From Faecalicatena faecalis (lineage in GTDB: Bacteria > Bacillota > Clostridia > Lachnospirales > Lachnospiraceae), in assembly GCF_012524165.2 (NCBI RefSeq), contig NZ_JABACJ020000003.1:62001-126000 (forward strand): a stretch of 64,000 bases of DNA. The letters are read 5' to 3'. Positions 18,240-27,589 of the stretch are shown in pieces. The notes under the pieces are model-generated. The model was not told the DNA's origin. It saw only the letters and a list, made by a program, of their open reading frames with translations, and did no database searches. Each line of letters opens with the position of its first letter. Position 1 is the first letter of the stretch. Position numbers and translations under genes: made by a program.

Positions 18240-18279
18240 AACCGTTAGCTTTTTAGTAACAGTTTATTCTTATATTATA
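18240..18279 (-). promoter_or_regulatory. Promoter -10 and dyad operator of the Rrf2 gene
   Basis: Minus-strand TATAAT at 18274-18279 is followed, where transcription would begin, by the perfect dyad AAC-n-GTTA-N9-TAAC-n-GTT at 18240-18264. Rrf2 proteins often repress their own genes from such dyads. No convincing -35 is seen. Confidence 0.5.
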
Positions 18280-18388
18280 ATCACATTTTTATAAAAAATC
18301 CACTACTTCATGATAAATAATTCTCCCATGATTCCATTCATCCTATCGAGAAAAATAGTTCACACTTTACAGATCTTTTCTACTGTAA

Positions 18389-18955
18389 TCACCTCAGTCT
18401 GACAATGAATGCCGGAATCGGAGGATCATTCTTTCGATTATAAAACTGATTCAAAATCACAAGCCAGTGTTTTGTATCCAGCCCCTTTAGATAAGAAAGG
18501 ATTGCATCTCTTTCTTCATAGCCTGAGTCCTGTCCGCTGTAAATGCACAGACTCATGATGCCATCCGGCTTTAAAAGCTTTAGTCCCTCTTCAATCGCCC
18601 GAATACTTGTGTCAGGCTTTGTTGCAATCGAATGATTGCCTCCGGGCAGATAACCAAAATTAAAAACGATGGCAGATACGCTCTCCTTCACGTATTCTCC
18701 CATCCTTTCATGCCCATCCTGAATCAGGACAGCTCTCGTATTCAGACCGCTTAGTTCAAGCCGCTCCTTCGTATGCAGGATTGCCTCTGCCTGAATGTCA
18801 AATGCATATACTCTGCCGTCCGCTCCGCAGATGCGGCAGAGGAACTCCGTATCATTCCCGTTCCCCGCAGTCGCATCCACACAGACATCTCCCGGTTCCA
18901 GATACATTGCAAGAAACCGGTGACAATACTCTGTGATCTGATAACTATACTTCAT
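18389..18955 (-). CDS. Class I SAM methyltransferase, YtqB/MnmM family
   Basis: A 188-residue methyltransferase of the family once called 'putative rRNA methylase' (Pfam rRNA_methylase); Bacillus YtqB is reported to complete mnm5U34 in tRNA and was renamed MnmM. The SAM-binding motif VCVDATAGNGNDTEFL and the family-specific NFGYLPGGNHSI are visible, with a C-terminal NQFYNRKNDPPIPAFIVR block. It begins 18 bases after the TPR lipoprotein gene. The tRNA role is by family only. Confidence 0.85.
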   Translation of the reverse strand: MKYSYQITEYCHRFLAMYLEPGDVCVDATAGNGNDTEFLCRICGADGRVYAFDIQAEAILHTKERLELSGLNTRAVLIQDGHERMGEYVKESVSAIVFNFGYLPGGNHSIATKPDTSIRAIEEGLKLLKPDGIMSLCIYSGQDSGYEERDAILSYLKGLDTKHWLVILNQFYNRKNDPPIPAFIVRLR

Positions 18956-18973
18956 ATTCCAAAACTGACCTCC

Positions 18974-19558
18974 TTACCGGGTCTTCAAAAATTCTACTTC
19001 CTTCTGTGCTGCCTGGTCATCCGGGTACTTTGCAATATATGCCTCCGCTTTTTCCTTCGCAGACTGCCAGTCATGTAACTGCTCATAACAAACGATCTCA
19101 TTGAACTTCATCTCCTGGATCGTCTTAGATAGATCTGCAGCACCATCCTTATTCCCGCCTTCCTTTTGAGTGCCTGATTCAGAACTGTCTGCCTTCTCTG
19201 CAAGCGCAATCCCCTTTTGGAACGCATCCAATGCCCCCTCCATATCGTCCAACTGCATGGAACACACACCAATAAAATTATAAAGCACCGCTGATTCTTC
19301 TCCATCATTTGCAATCACATTCTGAAAAGCCTCCCGGGCAGCCTTATAATCCTTTTGTTCATAATAGGCCATCCCAAGTCCACGGTATGCCTCTTGAGCA
19401 TCCTCCTTTTTTTCCAGAGACTGTTGAAAAGAACTGACCGCATCCTCATACTTCTGTTCTTCCATCTGCTGCGTTCCCTGCTCAATATAATTCACCTTTT
19501 TTTGGCAGCCTGCTGTAAGACAGGCCACAAGTAAAATACATAAAACCCCTTTTTTCAT
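18974..19558 (-). CDS. TPR-repeat lipoprotein
   Basis: A 194-residue exported protein. MKKGVLCILLVACLTAGCQK is a lipoprotein signal peptide with the lipidated cysteine at residue 18. About three tetratricopeptide repeats follow (for example YEDAVSSFQQSLEKKEDAQEAYRG and the YKAAREAFQNVIANDG unit). Start chosen at 19558 because GAGGTGAG precedes it. It lies 14 bases after the P-type ATPase stop and before the methyltransferase. Function unknown; it could be a cell-surface assembly or scaffold factor. Confidence 0.78.
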   Translation of the reverse strand: MKKGVLCILLVACLTAGCQKKVNYIEQGTQQMEEQKYEDAVSSFQQSLEKKEDAQEAYRGLGMAYYEQKDYKAAREAFQNVIANDGEESAVLYNFIGVCSMQLDDMEGALDAFQKGIALAEKADSSESGTQKEGGNKDGAADLSKTIQEMKFNEIVCYEQLHDWQSAKEKAEAYIAKYPDDQAAQKEVEFLKTR

Positions 19559-19572
19559 CAACTTCTCACCTC

Positions 19573-21429
19573 TTATTCTGGGTACTTTAACACCCAAAAT
19601 GAATTCAAAATATTTATTAGCATAACTGCCATATCTGCTATAATGGCATTTTGCATTGTCACATAACCAAATACCGCTAAAAACAGAAGGATGACCTTCA
19701 TCCCAATGGCAAATACCAGATTCTGTTTCACCGCCCGGATGGTGCCCTTAGAAATCTTGATCGCGTTCACAATCTTGGACGGTTCATCCTCCATCAGAAT
19801 TACATCTGCCGCCTCCAGGGCTGCATCCGCTCCCAGACCGCCCATCGCAATTCCAATATCCGCAAGTGCAAGCACCGGAGCATCATTGATTCCATCACCG
19901 ACAAAGGCAAGCTTCTCCTCCTCCATCTGGCTCTCCATGAAATCCTTCACCTGCTCCACCTTATCCTCCGGCATCAGGTTCGCATACACATATCCAATTC
20001 CGAGCTGCTTTGCCACATCATCCGCCACACGCTCATTATCACCCGTGAGTATGACCGCCTCAAGCTGGTGCTTCTGCATCCAGCGGATCGTCCACTTCGC
20101 ATCTTCTCTCAGGATATCCGCAATCAGTATGTATCCCTCATATTCCCCATCCACGGCCACATGCACCGCCGTACCAATCTCATGCACTGGCTGATAAAAA
20201 AGCCCCTGTTGATTCATGAACTTGGAATTCCCGATCAATACCTGACGGCCATCAATAAAGGCTCTGACTCCAAAGCCCGAATACTCCTTTATGGCCTCCA
20301 CTCTGCTGACATCGATTTCTTTTCCATATGTATCCCGAAGCGATACCGCAATCGGATGACTGGAATAAGCCTCCCCATATGCAGTCAGCTCCAACAGTTC
20401 CTCCGGCTCCATATGCTTAGGACAGATCTCCTTCACCTGGAAAATTCCCTCTGTCAATGTCCCTGTCTTATCAAACACAAACGTCTCCGTCTTGGACAGC
20501 GCTTCTAAAAAGTTGCTGCCCTTAATCAGAACTCCCTGTCTGGATGCAGCGCCTATCCCTCCAAGAAATGCAAGAGGCACCGAAACCAGAAGGCCGCATG
20601 GGCAGGCCGCAACCAGGAATATCAAGCCCCGATACAGCCAGATCTTCGCATCCATAGAAGTCATCATCGGTGGCAGAATCATGACGAGGATGCCAAGCAA
20701 TGTCACAGCCGGTGTATAGAACCGCGTGAACTTATCTGCAAAGCTCTCACTTTTCGCCTTGTTATTATTGGCATTCTCGACCAGCTCCATGATCTTGGAC
20801 GCCGTAGAGTCCGCATAGACTTTAGAAACCCTGGCTTCCAGCACACCGCTGATATTGATACTGCCGCTGTAAAGCTTATCGCCCAGCTTCACCTCCCTGG
20901 GTTCTGATTCCCCTGTCAGCGCTTTTGTATCTACCATGCTGTTGCCCAGAGTTACCACTGCATCTACGGGAATGCGCTCCCCCGGCTTGATCACGATGAT
21001 CTGCCTGGGGCTCAATTCCTTCGGATGTACCTTTTCCTCTCTGCCATGAATCTTCCGGTTGGCATACTCCGGCCGGATATCCATGAATCTGGCGATGGAT
21101 TTTTTCGTTCTGGTCAATGAGATCAACTCTGCCATCTTACCGAACTGGAAAAATAATATTGCCCCCACAGCTTCCGTATACTTTCCAATGATCAGGGCTC
21201 CGATCGTAGCCAGCAGCATCAAAAGATTTTCATCAAAAATATGCAGTTTCTTAAAATTCTTCGTCATATCCTGCAGTATACCAAATGACATCACAAGATA
21301 TGGTATTAAAAACAGCAGCAACTGTGTCTTTCCATAAACATCCCAGTGTCTGACAGAAAACAGTGCGTTGAGATATAAGACAAGACCAAGCCCGATCTCA
21401 ATACATTTTATTTTCACTTTTTTCGCCAT
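19573..21429 (-). CDS. Heavy-metal P1B-type ATPase (Zn/Cd/Co exporter), no N-terminal metal domain
   Basis: A 618-residue P1B-type ATPase. It shows LTGES (171-175), membrane metal motif C276-P-C278, phosphorylation site D320 in DKTGT, the SSHPIA nucleotide-domain motif and GDGINDAP. There is no N-terminal heavy-metal-associated domain; the protein starts directly with membrane helices. The CPC motif fits the Zn/Cd/Pb or Co classes. The ATG at 21429 has GAGGAGGGG upstream. It lies 72 bases downstream of arsR, in one operon, so metal-dependent derepression is likely. Confidence 0.9.
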   Translation of the reverse strand: MAKKVKIKCIEIGLGLVLYLNALFSVRHWDVYGKTQLLLFLIPYLVMSFGILQDMTKNFKKLHIFDENLLMLLATIGALIIGKYTEAVGAILFFQFGKMAELISLTRTKKSIARFMDIRPEYANRKIHGREEKVHPKELSPRQIIVIKPGERIPVDAVVTLGNSMVDTKALTGESEPREVKLGDKLYSGSINISGVLEARVSKVYADSTASKIMELVENANNNKAKSESFADKFTRFYTPAVTLLGILVMILPPMMTSMDAKIWLYRGLIFLVAACPCGLLVSVPLAFLGGIGAASRQGVLIKGSNFLEALSKTETFVFDKTGTLTEGIFQVKEICPKHMEPEELLELTAYGEAYSSHPIAVSLRDTYGKEIDVSRVEAIKEYSGFGVRAFIDGRQVLIGNSKFMNQQGLFYQPVHEIGTAVHVAVDGEYEGYILIADILREDAKWTIRWMQKHQLEAVILTGDNERVADDVAKQLGIGYVYANLMPEDKVEQVKDFMESQMEEEKLAFVGDGINDAPVLALADIGIAMGGLGADAALEAADVILMEDEPSKIVNAIKISKGTIRAVKQNLVFAIGMKVILLFLAVFGYVTMQNAIIADMAVMLINILNSFWVLKYPE

Positions 21430-21501
21430 CTTAGCCCCTCCTCTTTTCCCTGCATGCTGTCTGATCCGGGACATGTACTTACAGCCTAGCCAACTCTTAA
21501 T

Positions 21502-21861
21502 CTACTCTCTGATATGCTCCATTCCCTGATTCATAATTGTTTTTATATGCCCGTCAGCGAGTGAATAGAACACCGTCTTCCCCTCCCGCCGATTAGAGAC
21601 CAGCTTCATCTGCTTCAATACACGAAGCTGATGGGAGATGGCCGACTGTGTCATATCCAGCGTCTGCGCCAGGTCACACACACACATCTCCGACTGAAAT
21701 AAAACATATAAAATCCGAATCCTGGTATAATCACCGAACACCTTGAAAAAATCCGCCAAATCCCGAAGTTCTTCCTCTGCCGGCATATGGGCCTGTACCT
21801 TTTCCACAGTATCCTCATGCACATGCACAAAGTCACAATGTTCTACTTCTATCTTATCCAT
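21502..21861 (-). CDS. ArsR/SmtB-family metal-sensing repressor
   Basis: A 119-residue winged-helix repressor. The alpha-3N type residues C9 and C60-V-C62 (in SEMCVCDLAQ) and the alpha-5 pair D103/H105 with H116/E119 (DGH..., MEHIRE) are both present, so the protein could bind Cd/Pb-like and Zn/Co-like sites. TQSAISHQLRVLKQMKLV is the DNA-recognition helix region. It heads the operon with the first ATPase. TGAA-N6-TTCA operators lie at its own promoter and at that of the second ATPase. Confidence 0.9.
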   Translation of the reverse strand: MDKIEVEHCDFVHVHEDTVEKVQAHMPAEEELRDLADFFKVFGDYTRIRILYVLFQSEMCVCDLAQTLDMTQSAISHQLRVLKQMKLVSNRREGKTVFYSLADGHIKTIMNQGMEHIRE

Positions 21862-21935
21862 AGCGAATCTCCCTTCCTATTCCCTTTTTATGTGAGGAAA
21901 TTATCTCAGACAAGTCCCTTCCCCACGCAAGGGCG

Positions 21936-21984
21936 TGAACAGCAGTTCAGATTTTATTATACGTGAAATCCACAGCCTGGTCAA
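21936..21984 (-). promoter_or_regulatory. Promoter and operator of the arsR-ATPase operon
   Basis: On the minus strand TTGACC (21979-21984) and TATAAT (21956-21961) are 17 bases apart. Just downstream, at the expected transcription start, lies the palindrome TGAACAGCAGTTCA (21936-21949), which fits the core TGAA-N6-TTCA of ArsR/SmtB operators. Confidence 0.75.
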
Positions 21985-22039
21985 GCAATCACAGCGGCAA
22001 TTCACAGCATCAAATTTCTTCCTTCACAACTGGCAAAAG

Positions 22040-22080
22040 TGCTGTGGTCTGAAAATAATAACCTTTCCAAGACCACAGCA
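22040..22080 (-). terminator. Terminator after the second metal ATPase
   Basis: TGCTGTGGTC pairs with GACCACAGCA, and CACTTTTGCC follows on the minus strand. It lies about 80 bases beyond the stop of the second ATPase and isolates it from arsR. The rest of 21862-22159 shows no gene. Confidence 0.6.
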
Positions 22081-22159
22081 CATCCTCTTGTTTCCCGTCG
22101 ATCATCTGTTACTTTTTGACAGATTTCTTTTTCTATCTTACATTTTTTATCTTACGTTC

Positions 22160-24712
22160 CTACTTTTTATATAGAATCCGAATAGAATTCAGGATACAGA
22201 TCATTGCTACTCCCGTATCCGCAAACACTGCCATCCACATATTTGCCATTCCTGCAAGTCCCAGAATCATAACGAGGGCTTTGACCACAAGAGCAAATAC
22301 CACGTTCTGTTTTGCAATCGAGCCCGTCATCCTTGCGATTTTCAAAGACTCTGGAACGGCCGCCATAGAAGAGGTCATGAAGACCACATCCGCTGCCTCG
22401 ATTGCCGCATCCGCTCCGCTTCCCATCGCTGCTCCCACATCTGCGCCAGCCAATACCGGGGCATCATTGATTCCATCCCCAACAAACATCACGCTTCCAT
22501 GCTGGGAACGGATTTTCTGGAGCTCTTCTACTTTATTCTGAGGCAGAAGTCTTGCATGTACCTCGTCGATTCCGATTTCTTTTCCAACGCTTTCTGCACT
22601 TTTCTTTGCATCCCCTGTCAGCATTGCTGTGAGAATGCCAAGCTTCCTAAGTGCGTTGACCGCTGGTGCAGCATCTGCCTTAATGGTATCAGCAATCACA
22701 ATATGTCCTGCAAATCTGCCATTTCTCGCCAATAGAACCTCTGTCCCGTATACTGCATCCTCATATTGGGTCAGATCAATCCCCTGCTCCTCAAGAAACT
22801 TCCTATTTCCACACAGCATTGTTCCGTCTGCAAGCTCTGCACGAATGCCCTGTCCTGAGATTTCTTCCACAGAGTCAGGCCTGCTAAGAGAAATCCCTTT
22901 CTCTTTTGCCGCTAAAACAATACTGTTTCCAATCGGATGGGTAGACGTCATTTCACACTCGGCTGCCCATGCAAGAAGTTCTTCTTCCCCGATGCCATCC
23001 GCTGGGATCACCTTCTGTACCACAAAGTTTCCCTGTGTAATTGTTCCGGTCTTATCCATAACAATGGCTTTGACCCCCTGAAGTGCCTCGATCGCAACGC
23101 CGCCTTTAAACAAAATGCCTCTCTTAGATCCAGCACCTATTCCCGAAAAGAATGCCAGCGGAACACTTAATACAAGTGCACACGGGCAACTGATGACCAG
23201 GAATGTAAGCGCGGTATATACCCAGTAATTCCAGTCTCCAGTAACGAGTGACGGAAGGATTGCTGTTGCTGCCGCGAGCGCAACTACAAATGGAGTATAG
23301 ATTCTGGAAAATCTGGTAATGAACCGATCAATCTTTGGCTTACTCGCCGCCGCATTTTCTACAGAATCCAGGATTCTTGTAACCATGGAGTCTTCCAGTA
23401 CCTTATCCACACGAATCTTTAACAGGCCTGATGTATTCACACAGCCTGATGTCACTGCATCTCCGGCCGAGGCCGCTACCGGCACTGGTTCTCCCGTTAC
23501 TGGTGACGTATCGATCCTGCTTTCCCCTTCTACGATTGTTCCATCCAGCGGAATCCGATCCCCAGGCCGAACAAGGAGCAAATCTCCGATCACCGCATCC
23601 TCGGCTGGTATCACCTCTGTTGCTTGACCATTCACCCTGTTCACCACTTCTGGACGCATATCCACGGCTTCCATAATCTGGCTTCTGCTTCGTGCAACTG
23701 CAATTTCTTCAAATAATTCTCCGACCCGATAGAAAATCATGACACCAAGTGCCTCTGGATAATCTCCGATCACAAATGCACCCAGCGTCGCAATGCTCAT
23801 CAGGAAGTTTTCATCAAACACGTGCCCCTTAAAAAGATTTTTTCCGGCTGTAAGAAGGACATATCTTCCCAAAATCAAATAACCGATCAAAAATAGTGCA
23901 AAGGAGAGCATGCTGTTCGTCTGCTCCGTTAGTTTCCCGGCTATAAAAAAGACAGCGCCGGCGCCGATTTCAATAAAGTCTTTCTGATTTTCTTTCCATC
24001 TGCTCTTCTTACCAGTCTCTTTCTCCGACTTTGCCGCAGGCTTTCTATCCCGTTTGGTAACAGTGACCTCTTCTTCAATAGAAGAACAGATTTCCTGGAA
24101 GACTGGGAGAAGTTCCTCACTGGTATTCGTTACGACCTGGAGCTGCTTTGTTGCATATATGATATTTGCATAATCGACCTGAGGAAGTTCCTGAATCTTC
24201 CGTTCCATCTTGGCCGCACAGTTCGCACACCCCAGATTTTCAAGGATATAAACTTGCTTTTTCACATGGTCAAATGCGTGATTTTCCGCCCGGCGCTCGA
24301 TTGGTTCATGTCGGTGTCCTTCGTGATCGTGCTCCTCATGATCGTGCCCACAGCTACAGCCTTCTCCATGTTCATGCGTATGCCCGTGATCATGATCATG
24401 CCCGCACCCGCACTCTTCTCCATGTTCATGTGTATGCCCGTGCTCATGCCTATGATGATGTTCCCCGGAATCATCCTCCTCATGTTCATGATGATGGCCG
24501 CCTTCCCCATTCCCCTCCTGTTCATGGTGGTGACCGTTTCCACATGTCTCTTCATGTTCACTCGCATCGTGGACATGTCCGCAGCTGCAGACCTCCCCAT
24601 GTCCATGTGTATGTACATGAGTCTGTCCATGTGCCCCATGATCATGGCTGTGTCCACAGCCACATTTACTCTGCTCCTGATATACTTTTTTGTTTACTGC
24701 CTGCTGTGCCAT
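22160..24712 (-). CDS. P1B-type Zn/Cd/Pb-transporting ATPase with His-rich N-terminus and HMA domain
   Basis: An 850-residue heavy-metal ATPase. Residues 16-135 are an extreme metal-binding tail with about 38 histidines and 9 cysteines, built partly of repeated HTHEHGE-CxCGHDH units (around 93-107 and 111-125). A heavy-metal-associated domain follows with C162-A-N-C165. The core has TGEP (407-410), the membrane motif C509-P-C511, phosphorylation site D553 in DKTGT and GDGINDAP. It probably exports Zn, Cd or Pb from the cytoplasm. The ATG has GGAGGG upstream, and an ArsR-type operator lies 22-42 bases before it. Confidence 0.92.
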   Translation of the reverse strand: MAQQAVNKKVYQEQSKCGCGHSHDHGAHGQTHVHTHGHGEVCSCGHVHDASEHEETCGNGHHHEQEGNGEGGHHHEHEEDDSGEHHHRHEHGHTHEHGEECGCGHDHDHGHTHEHGEGCSCGHDHEEHDHEGHRHEPIERRAENHAFDHVKKQVYILENLGCANCAAKMERKIQELPQVDYANIIYATKQLQVVTNTSEELLPVFQEICSSIEEEVTVTKRDRKPAAKSEKETGKKSRWKENQKDFIEIGAGAVFFIAGKLTEQTNSMLSFALFLIGYLILGRYVLLTAGKNLFKGHVFDENFLMSIATLGAFVIGDYPEALGVMIFYRVGELFEEIAVARSRSQIMEAVDMRPEVVNRVNGQATEVIPAEDAVIGDLLLVRPGDRIPLDGTIVEGESRIDTSPVTGEPVPVAASAGDAVTSGCVNTSGLLKIRVDKVLEDSMVTRILDSVENAAASKPKIDRFITRFSRIYTPFVVALAAATAILPSLVTGDWNYWVYTALTFLVISCPCALVLSVPLAFFSGIGAGSKRGILFKGGVAIEALQGVKAIVMDKTGTITQGNFVVQKVIPADGIGEEELLAWAAECEMTSTHPIGNSIVLAAKEKGISLSRPDSVEEISGQGIRAELADGTMLCGNRKFLEEQGIDLTQYEDAVYGTEVLLARNGRFAGHIVIADTIKADAAPAVNALRKLGILTAMLTGDAKKSAESVGKEIGIDEVHARLLPQNKVEELQKIRSQHGSVMFVGDGINDAPVLAGADVGAAMGSGADAAIEAADVVFMTSSMAAVPESLKIARMTGSIAKQNVVFALVVKALVMILGLAGMANMWMAVFADTGVAMICILNSIRILYKK

Positions 24713-24734
24713 AATTTACCCTCCATGCTTATAC

Positions 24735-24787
24735 ATATGAATGACTGTTCATATGTTCATATAATCACAAAGTTGTTTTTTTGTCAA
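24735..24787 (-). promoter_or_regulatory. Promoter and ArsR-type operator of the His-rich ATPase
   Basis: Minus-strand TTGACA lies at 24782-24787, with an AT-rich -10 (ATTATA/TTATAT) 17-18 bases on, at about 24759-24764. The palindrome ATATGAATGACTGTTCATAT (24735-24754) overlaps the transcription start and contains TGAA-N6-TTCA. A further half site, ATGTTCATAT, abuts it. The rest of 24713-25015 holds the terminator of the kinase gene and no coding sequence. Confidence 0.75.
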
Positions 24788-24933
24788 TAGATTTCCCAAA
24801 AAATCCTATAAAAATTAGCTACGATTCCAGCTATGCAGGCTCGATTCCACAGCAAAGCCACTTCATCTTGCTTCGTCTAAACGTCATATGGATATTCGAT
24901 ATTACTTTCACTGCCTCCTTAACAAGGATAAAA

Positions 24934-24973
24934 TAATAGCCAGGCAAAGAGCACATTCCCCTTCTGCCTGACT
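24934..24973 (-). terminator. Terminator after the hybrid sensor kinase
   Basis: On the minus strand AGTCAGGCA pairs with TGCCTGGCT and is followed by ATTATTTTATCC. Four tandem copies of the heptamer CTATTCT lie between it and the kinase stop. Confidence 0.6.
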
Positions 24974-25015
24974 ATTCTCTATTCTCTATTCTCTATTCTC
25001 TTCCTTTTTCCCGCA

Positions 25016-27574
25016 CTACATCTCTTTCAGCGTCTCATAAAGCTTTTCTATCAACACTGGCTTTCCAATATATCCGTTCATTCCCGCCTCTTTTGCGGCT
25101 TCCACATCCTCTGCAAATACATTAGCAGTCATGGCAACGATCGGAATCTCATCGCCTCCACACTGCTCCATACGCCGGATCTTTCTGGCCGCTTCATATC
25201 CATTCATGACAGGCATCTGAATATCCATCAGTATGGCATTATAATGTCCTCTTCCTGCCTCTTCGAATATCCGGCACGCCTCCTGCCCATCTCTGGCAGT
25301 CTCGACATCCGCACCCAGGGCAAACAGCATTTCTTTTCCGATTTCAATGTTGATCAGATTATCCTCCACGAGCAGGAAACGCTTTCCAGCAAGTGCATTT
25401 TCCATGTTCACCGATCCGTCAGCATTTACTCCAGCCTCTCTTTGAATTCCATCCTTAACTTCCTGTACTATCCTAAATGGAACATCCAGGAAGAAAACGG
25501 TTCCTTTTCCAGGGGTACTTTCCACACGGATCTCCCCGCCCATGGCATCAACAATACTTTTTGCGATAGCAAGTCCCAGCCCGCTTCCTTCGATTCTGTT
25601 CACTGTGGAATCAATTTCCCGTTCAAACTCACCGAACACTTTCTCCAGATTTTCTTTCTCAATCCCGATCCCTGTATCCCTGACCTCCAGGTGGAAGAGT
25701 GTTCTGTCTTCCTCCTTACGCGGTAAGGCATCTGTCATTGGTACTTCTTCTACTAAGAAGTAAATCGTACCGCCTTCAGGCGTAAATTTGTTGGCATTAT
25801 TCAACAGATTGATGAGAACCTGATTGAACCGCAGCATATCTCCCCTCACCAGTGGGTGAACAATCCCCTTATTCTCCACTTCAAATCTCTGTTTCTTTGT
25901 ATTACATAAAGGACGGATGATTTCATCGATCCGCTCAAGTGCTTCTGTGAGTGAAAAATCATCTTCCACCAGTACCATTTTCCCGCTCTCGATCTTAGAC
26001 ATATCGAGCACATCATTGATCAGGCTCAGCAAATGCTTTGCCGCCCCAGTGATGTTAGCCATATATTGCCTTAACTTTTCGGGCTGGTCCAGGCTTCTCT
26101 CGGCGAGCTGGGCTGTCCCAATGATTGCATTCATCGGTGTACGCATATCGTGGGACATATTGGCAAGAAATCTTCCTTTTGCCTGATTTGCTTCCTCCAG
26201 TTTTCTTTGCGTCCTCACCTTCTGCGTGACATCTTTATTCATGATATATGCATACCTTTTTTCTCCTATTACACTGAAAAAAGTAATACATTCATACCAG
26301 TTCGTACAGCCATTCTCTGTCAAACGGTAGTCGAAAGACGGCAGCATCTCTGCGTCAGACACCGCTGTCAGATTCTCCGGTGCCAGATATTCTTCTACCC
26401 GTTCCCGGTCACAGCCATCCACCTTACGGCAGAATTCACGGAAACCATCCTGATAACTGCCGCATTCAAATTCATGGATATTTCCCGCCTCTTCCCGGTA
26501 GATTTCCTGGCGGCATTCCATTGTATCAAGATTCACAATGATCTGGAAACTGTATTCCCTCACTGTAATTTCAGACAGACGCCTTTCCTTTGCACGGACC
26601 CTTCTTTCCATCCGCTCTTTCATCTCTGTTATATGTTTCTTTTCTTTTTCTTTGACATAGAAAAATAAAGCAGCAAGAATCAGTACGCTCCCCACCAGAT
26701 AAATAATGCGGAGCATCCACAAAAGCGTATTGGCTACCTGATTCTGTTCGGCAAGTTTTTCAGAGGAAATGACTGTCATCATTTCCCAGAAATCATTATA
26801 CTTACAGGGCATAATACAGGCATAGACCGGTCCGTTTTCTCCTTCTGCAAGAAAAATTCTGGTTTTCCCCTCCTCCACTGTCTGTCTGAAGCTTTCCGTG
26901 ACCTGTTCAGAATTCCCGCCCTCCAGCAGCGAATGATAGACAGAATCGTCCTGCAGCGAAATCAGATGGGAGACAGGCCCTTTTATTACCCAGCTTCCAT
27001 CGCTTCTGTTGAACAGATAGGCCCTTCCATTCCCTGCCTGAAATGCAAACAATTCATCCATATAATACTTCTGCATCTCCACTTCTGCATAAACCGCTCC
27101 TGCCAGCCTGTGTTCGTGCAGTATCGGCACTTCAAACATAGCCGTCTCGTATCCACTCTCATTGTAATACCCTTCTGACACCCATTTCTCCCTGTCAGTT
27201 AATGCATGTTCCTCGACCGGCAGCATAGAGGTTACAAAAGGTTCTCCTCTTTCATCAATTCCGATTCCTTCTTTATCCACAATATACATATGAATAAAGT
27301 CATTATAATCGCAAAAAGAGGACATCTCATCTGCCATACTTTCCTTGTCTGCACTGACCAGCTTATCTGCAAAACGTACGATTCTCTGCTCATCCTCACG
27401 GACACTGGTATCGATTTGACGCCGTATGATTTCTGTAGATCCGTACAGATAGTCAAAGGAACTTTCTTCCAGGTTCCTGCTGATCTGTCCGGAAAGCACA
27501 AAAAACAAAATAAATACGGCTGCAAGGACTGTGATTGCCACGGCAAACAACAGTGCCCGTCTCCTCTTTTTCAT
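25016..27574 (-). CDS. Hybrid sensor histidine kinase/response regulator
   Basis: An 852-residue membrane kinase. Helices at about 9-30 and 283-307 flank an extracellular Cache-like sensor of some 250 residues. A PAS-like region follows (about 340-450), then the HisKA site H475 in NMSHDMRTPMNA, an HATPase domain (DTGIGIEKENLEKVFG, GSGLGLAI) and a C-terminal receiver domain (VEDNLINIE, phospho-Asp in LMDIQMPVMNGYEA, K in IGKP). No DNA-binding output is attached, so the receiver may act in phosphorelay or as a sink. It starts 15 bases after the solute-binding lipoprotein gene. Confidence 0.92.
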   Translation of the reverse strand: MKKRRRALLFAVAITVLAAVFILFFVLSGQISRNLEESSFDYLYGSTEIIRRQIDTSVREDEQRIVRFADKLVSADKESMADEMSSFCDYNDFIHMYIVDKEGIGIDERGEPFVTSMLPVEEHALTDREKWVSEGYYNESGYETAMFEVPILHEHRLAGAVYAEVEMQKYYMDELFAFQAGNGRAYLFNRSDGSWVIKGPVSHLISLQDDSVYHSLLEGGNSEQVTESFRQTVEEGKTRIFLAEGENGPVYACIMPCKYNDFWEMMTVISSEKLAEQNQVANTLLWMLRIIYLVGSVLILAALFFYVKEKEKKHITEMKERMERRVRAKERRLSEITVREYSFQIIVNLDTMECRQEIYREEAGNIHEFECGSYQDGFREFCRKVDGCDRERVEEYLAPENLTAVSDAEMLPSFDYRLTENGCTNWYECITFFSVIGEKRYAYIMNKDVTQKVRTQRKLEEANQAKGRFLANMSHDMRTPMNAIIGTAQLAERSLDQPEKLRQYMANITGAAKHLLSLINDVLDMSKIESGKMVLVEDDFSLTEALERIDEIIRPLCNTKKQRFEVENKGIVHPLVRGDMLRFNQVLINLLNNANKFTPEGGTIYFLVEEVPMTDALPRKEEDRTLFHLEVRDTGIGIEKENLEKVFGEFEREIDSTVNRIEGSGLGLAIAKSIVDAMGGEIRVESTPGKGTVFFLDVPFRIVQEVKDGIQREAGVNADGSVNMENALAGKRFLLVEDNLINIEIGKEMLFALGADVETARDGQEACRIFEEAGRGHYNAILMDIQMPVMNGYEAARKIRRMEQCGGDEIPIVAMTANVFAEDVEAAKEAGMNGYIGKPVLIEKLYETLKEM

Positions 27575-27589
27575 TCTTTTCTCCTTCTC

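Noticed and set aside
24166..24790. Two long plus-strand open frames rich in Met, Val, His and Pro opposite the His-rich ATPase tail
   Set aside because: They arise because His codons (CAT/CAC) read backwards as ATG/GTG; there is no ribosome site or promoter, and the minus-strand gene is certain.
24970..24999. Four tandem CTATTCT heptamers, considered as CRISPR or phase-variable repeat
   Set aside because: Units are too short and have no spacers; they lie after a stop codon where length change would not switch a gene.
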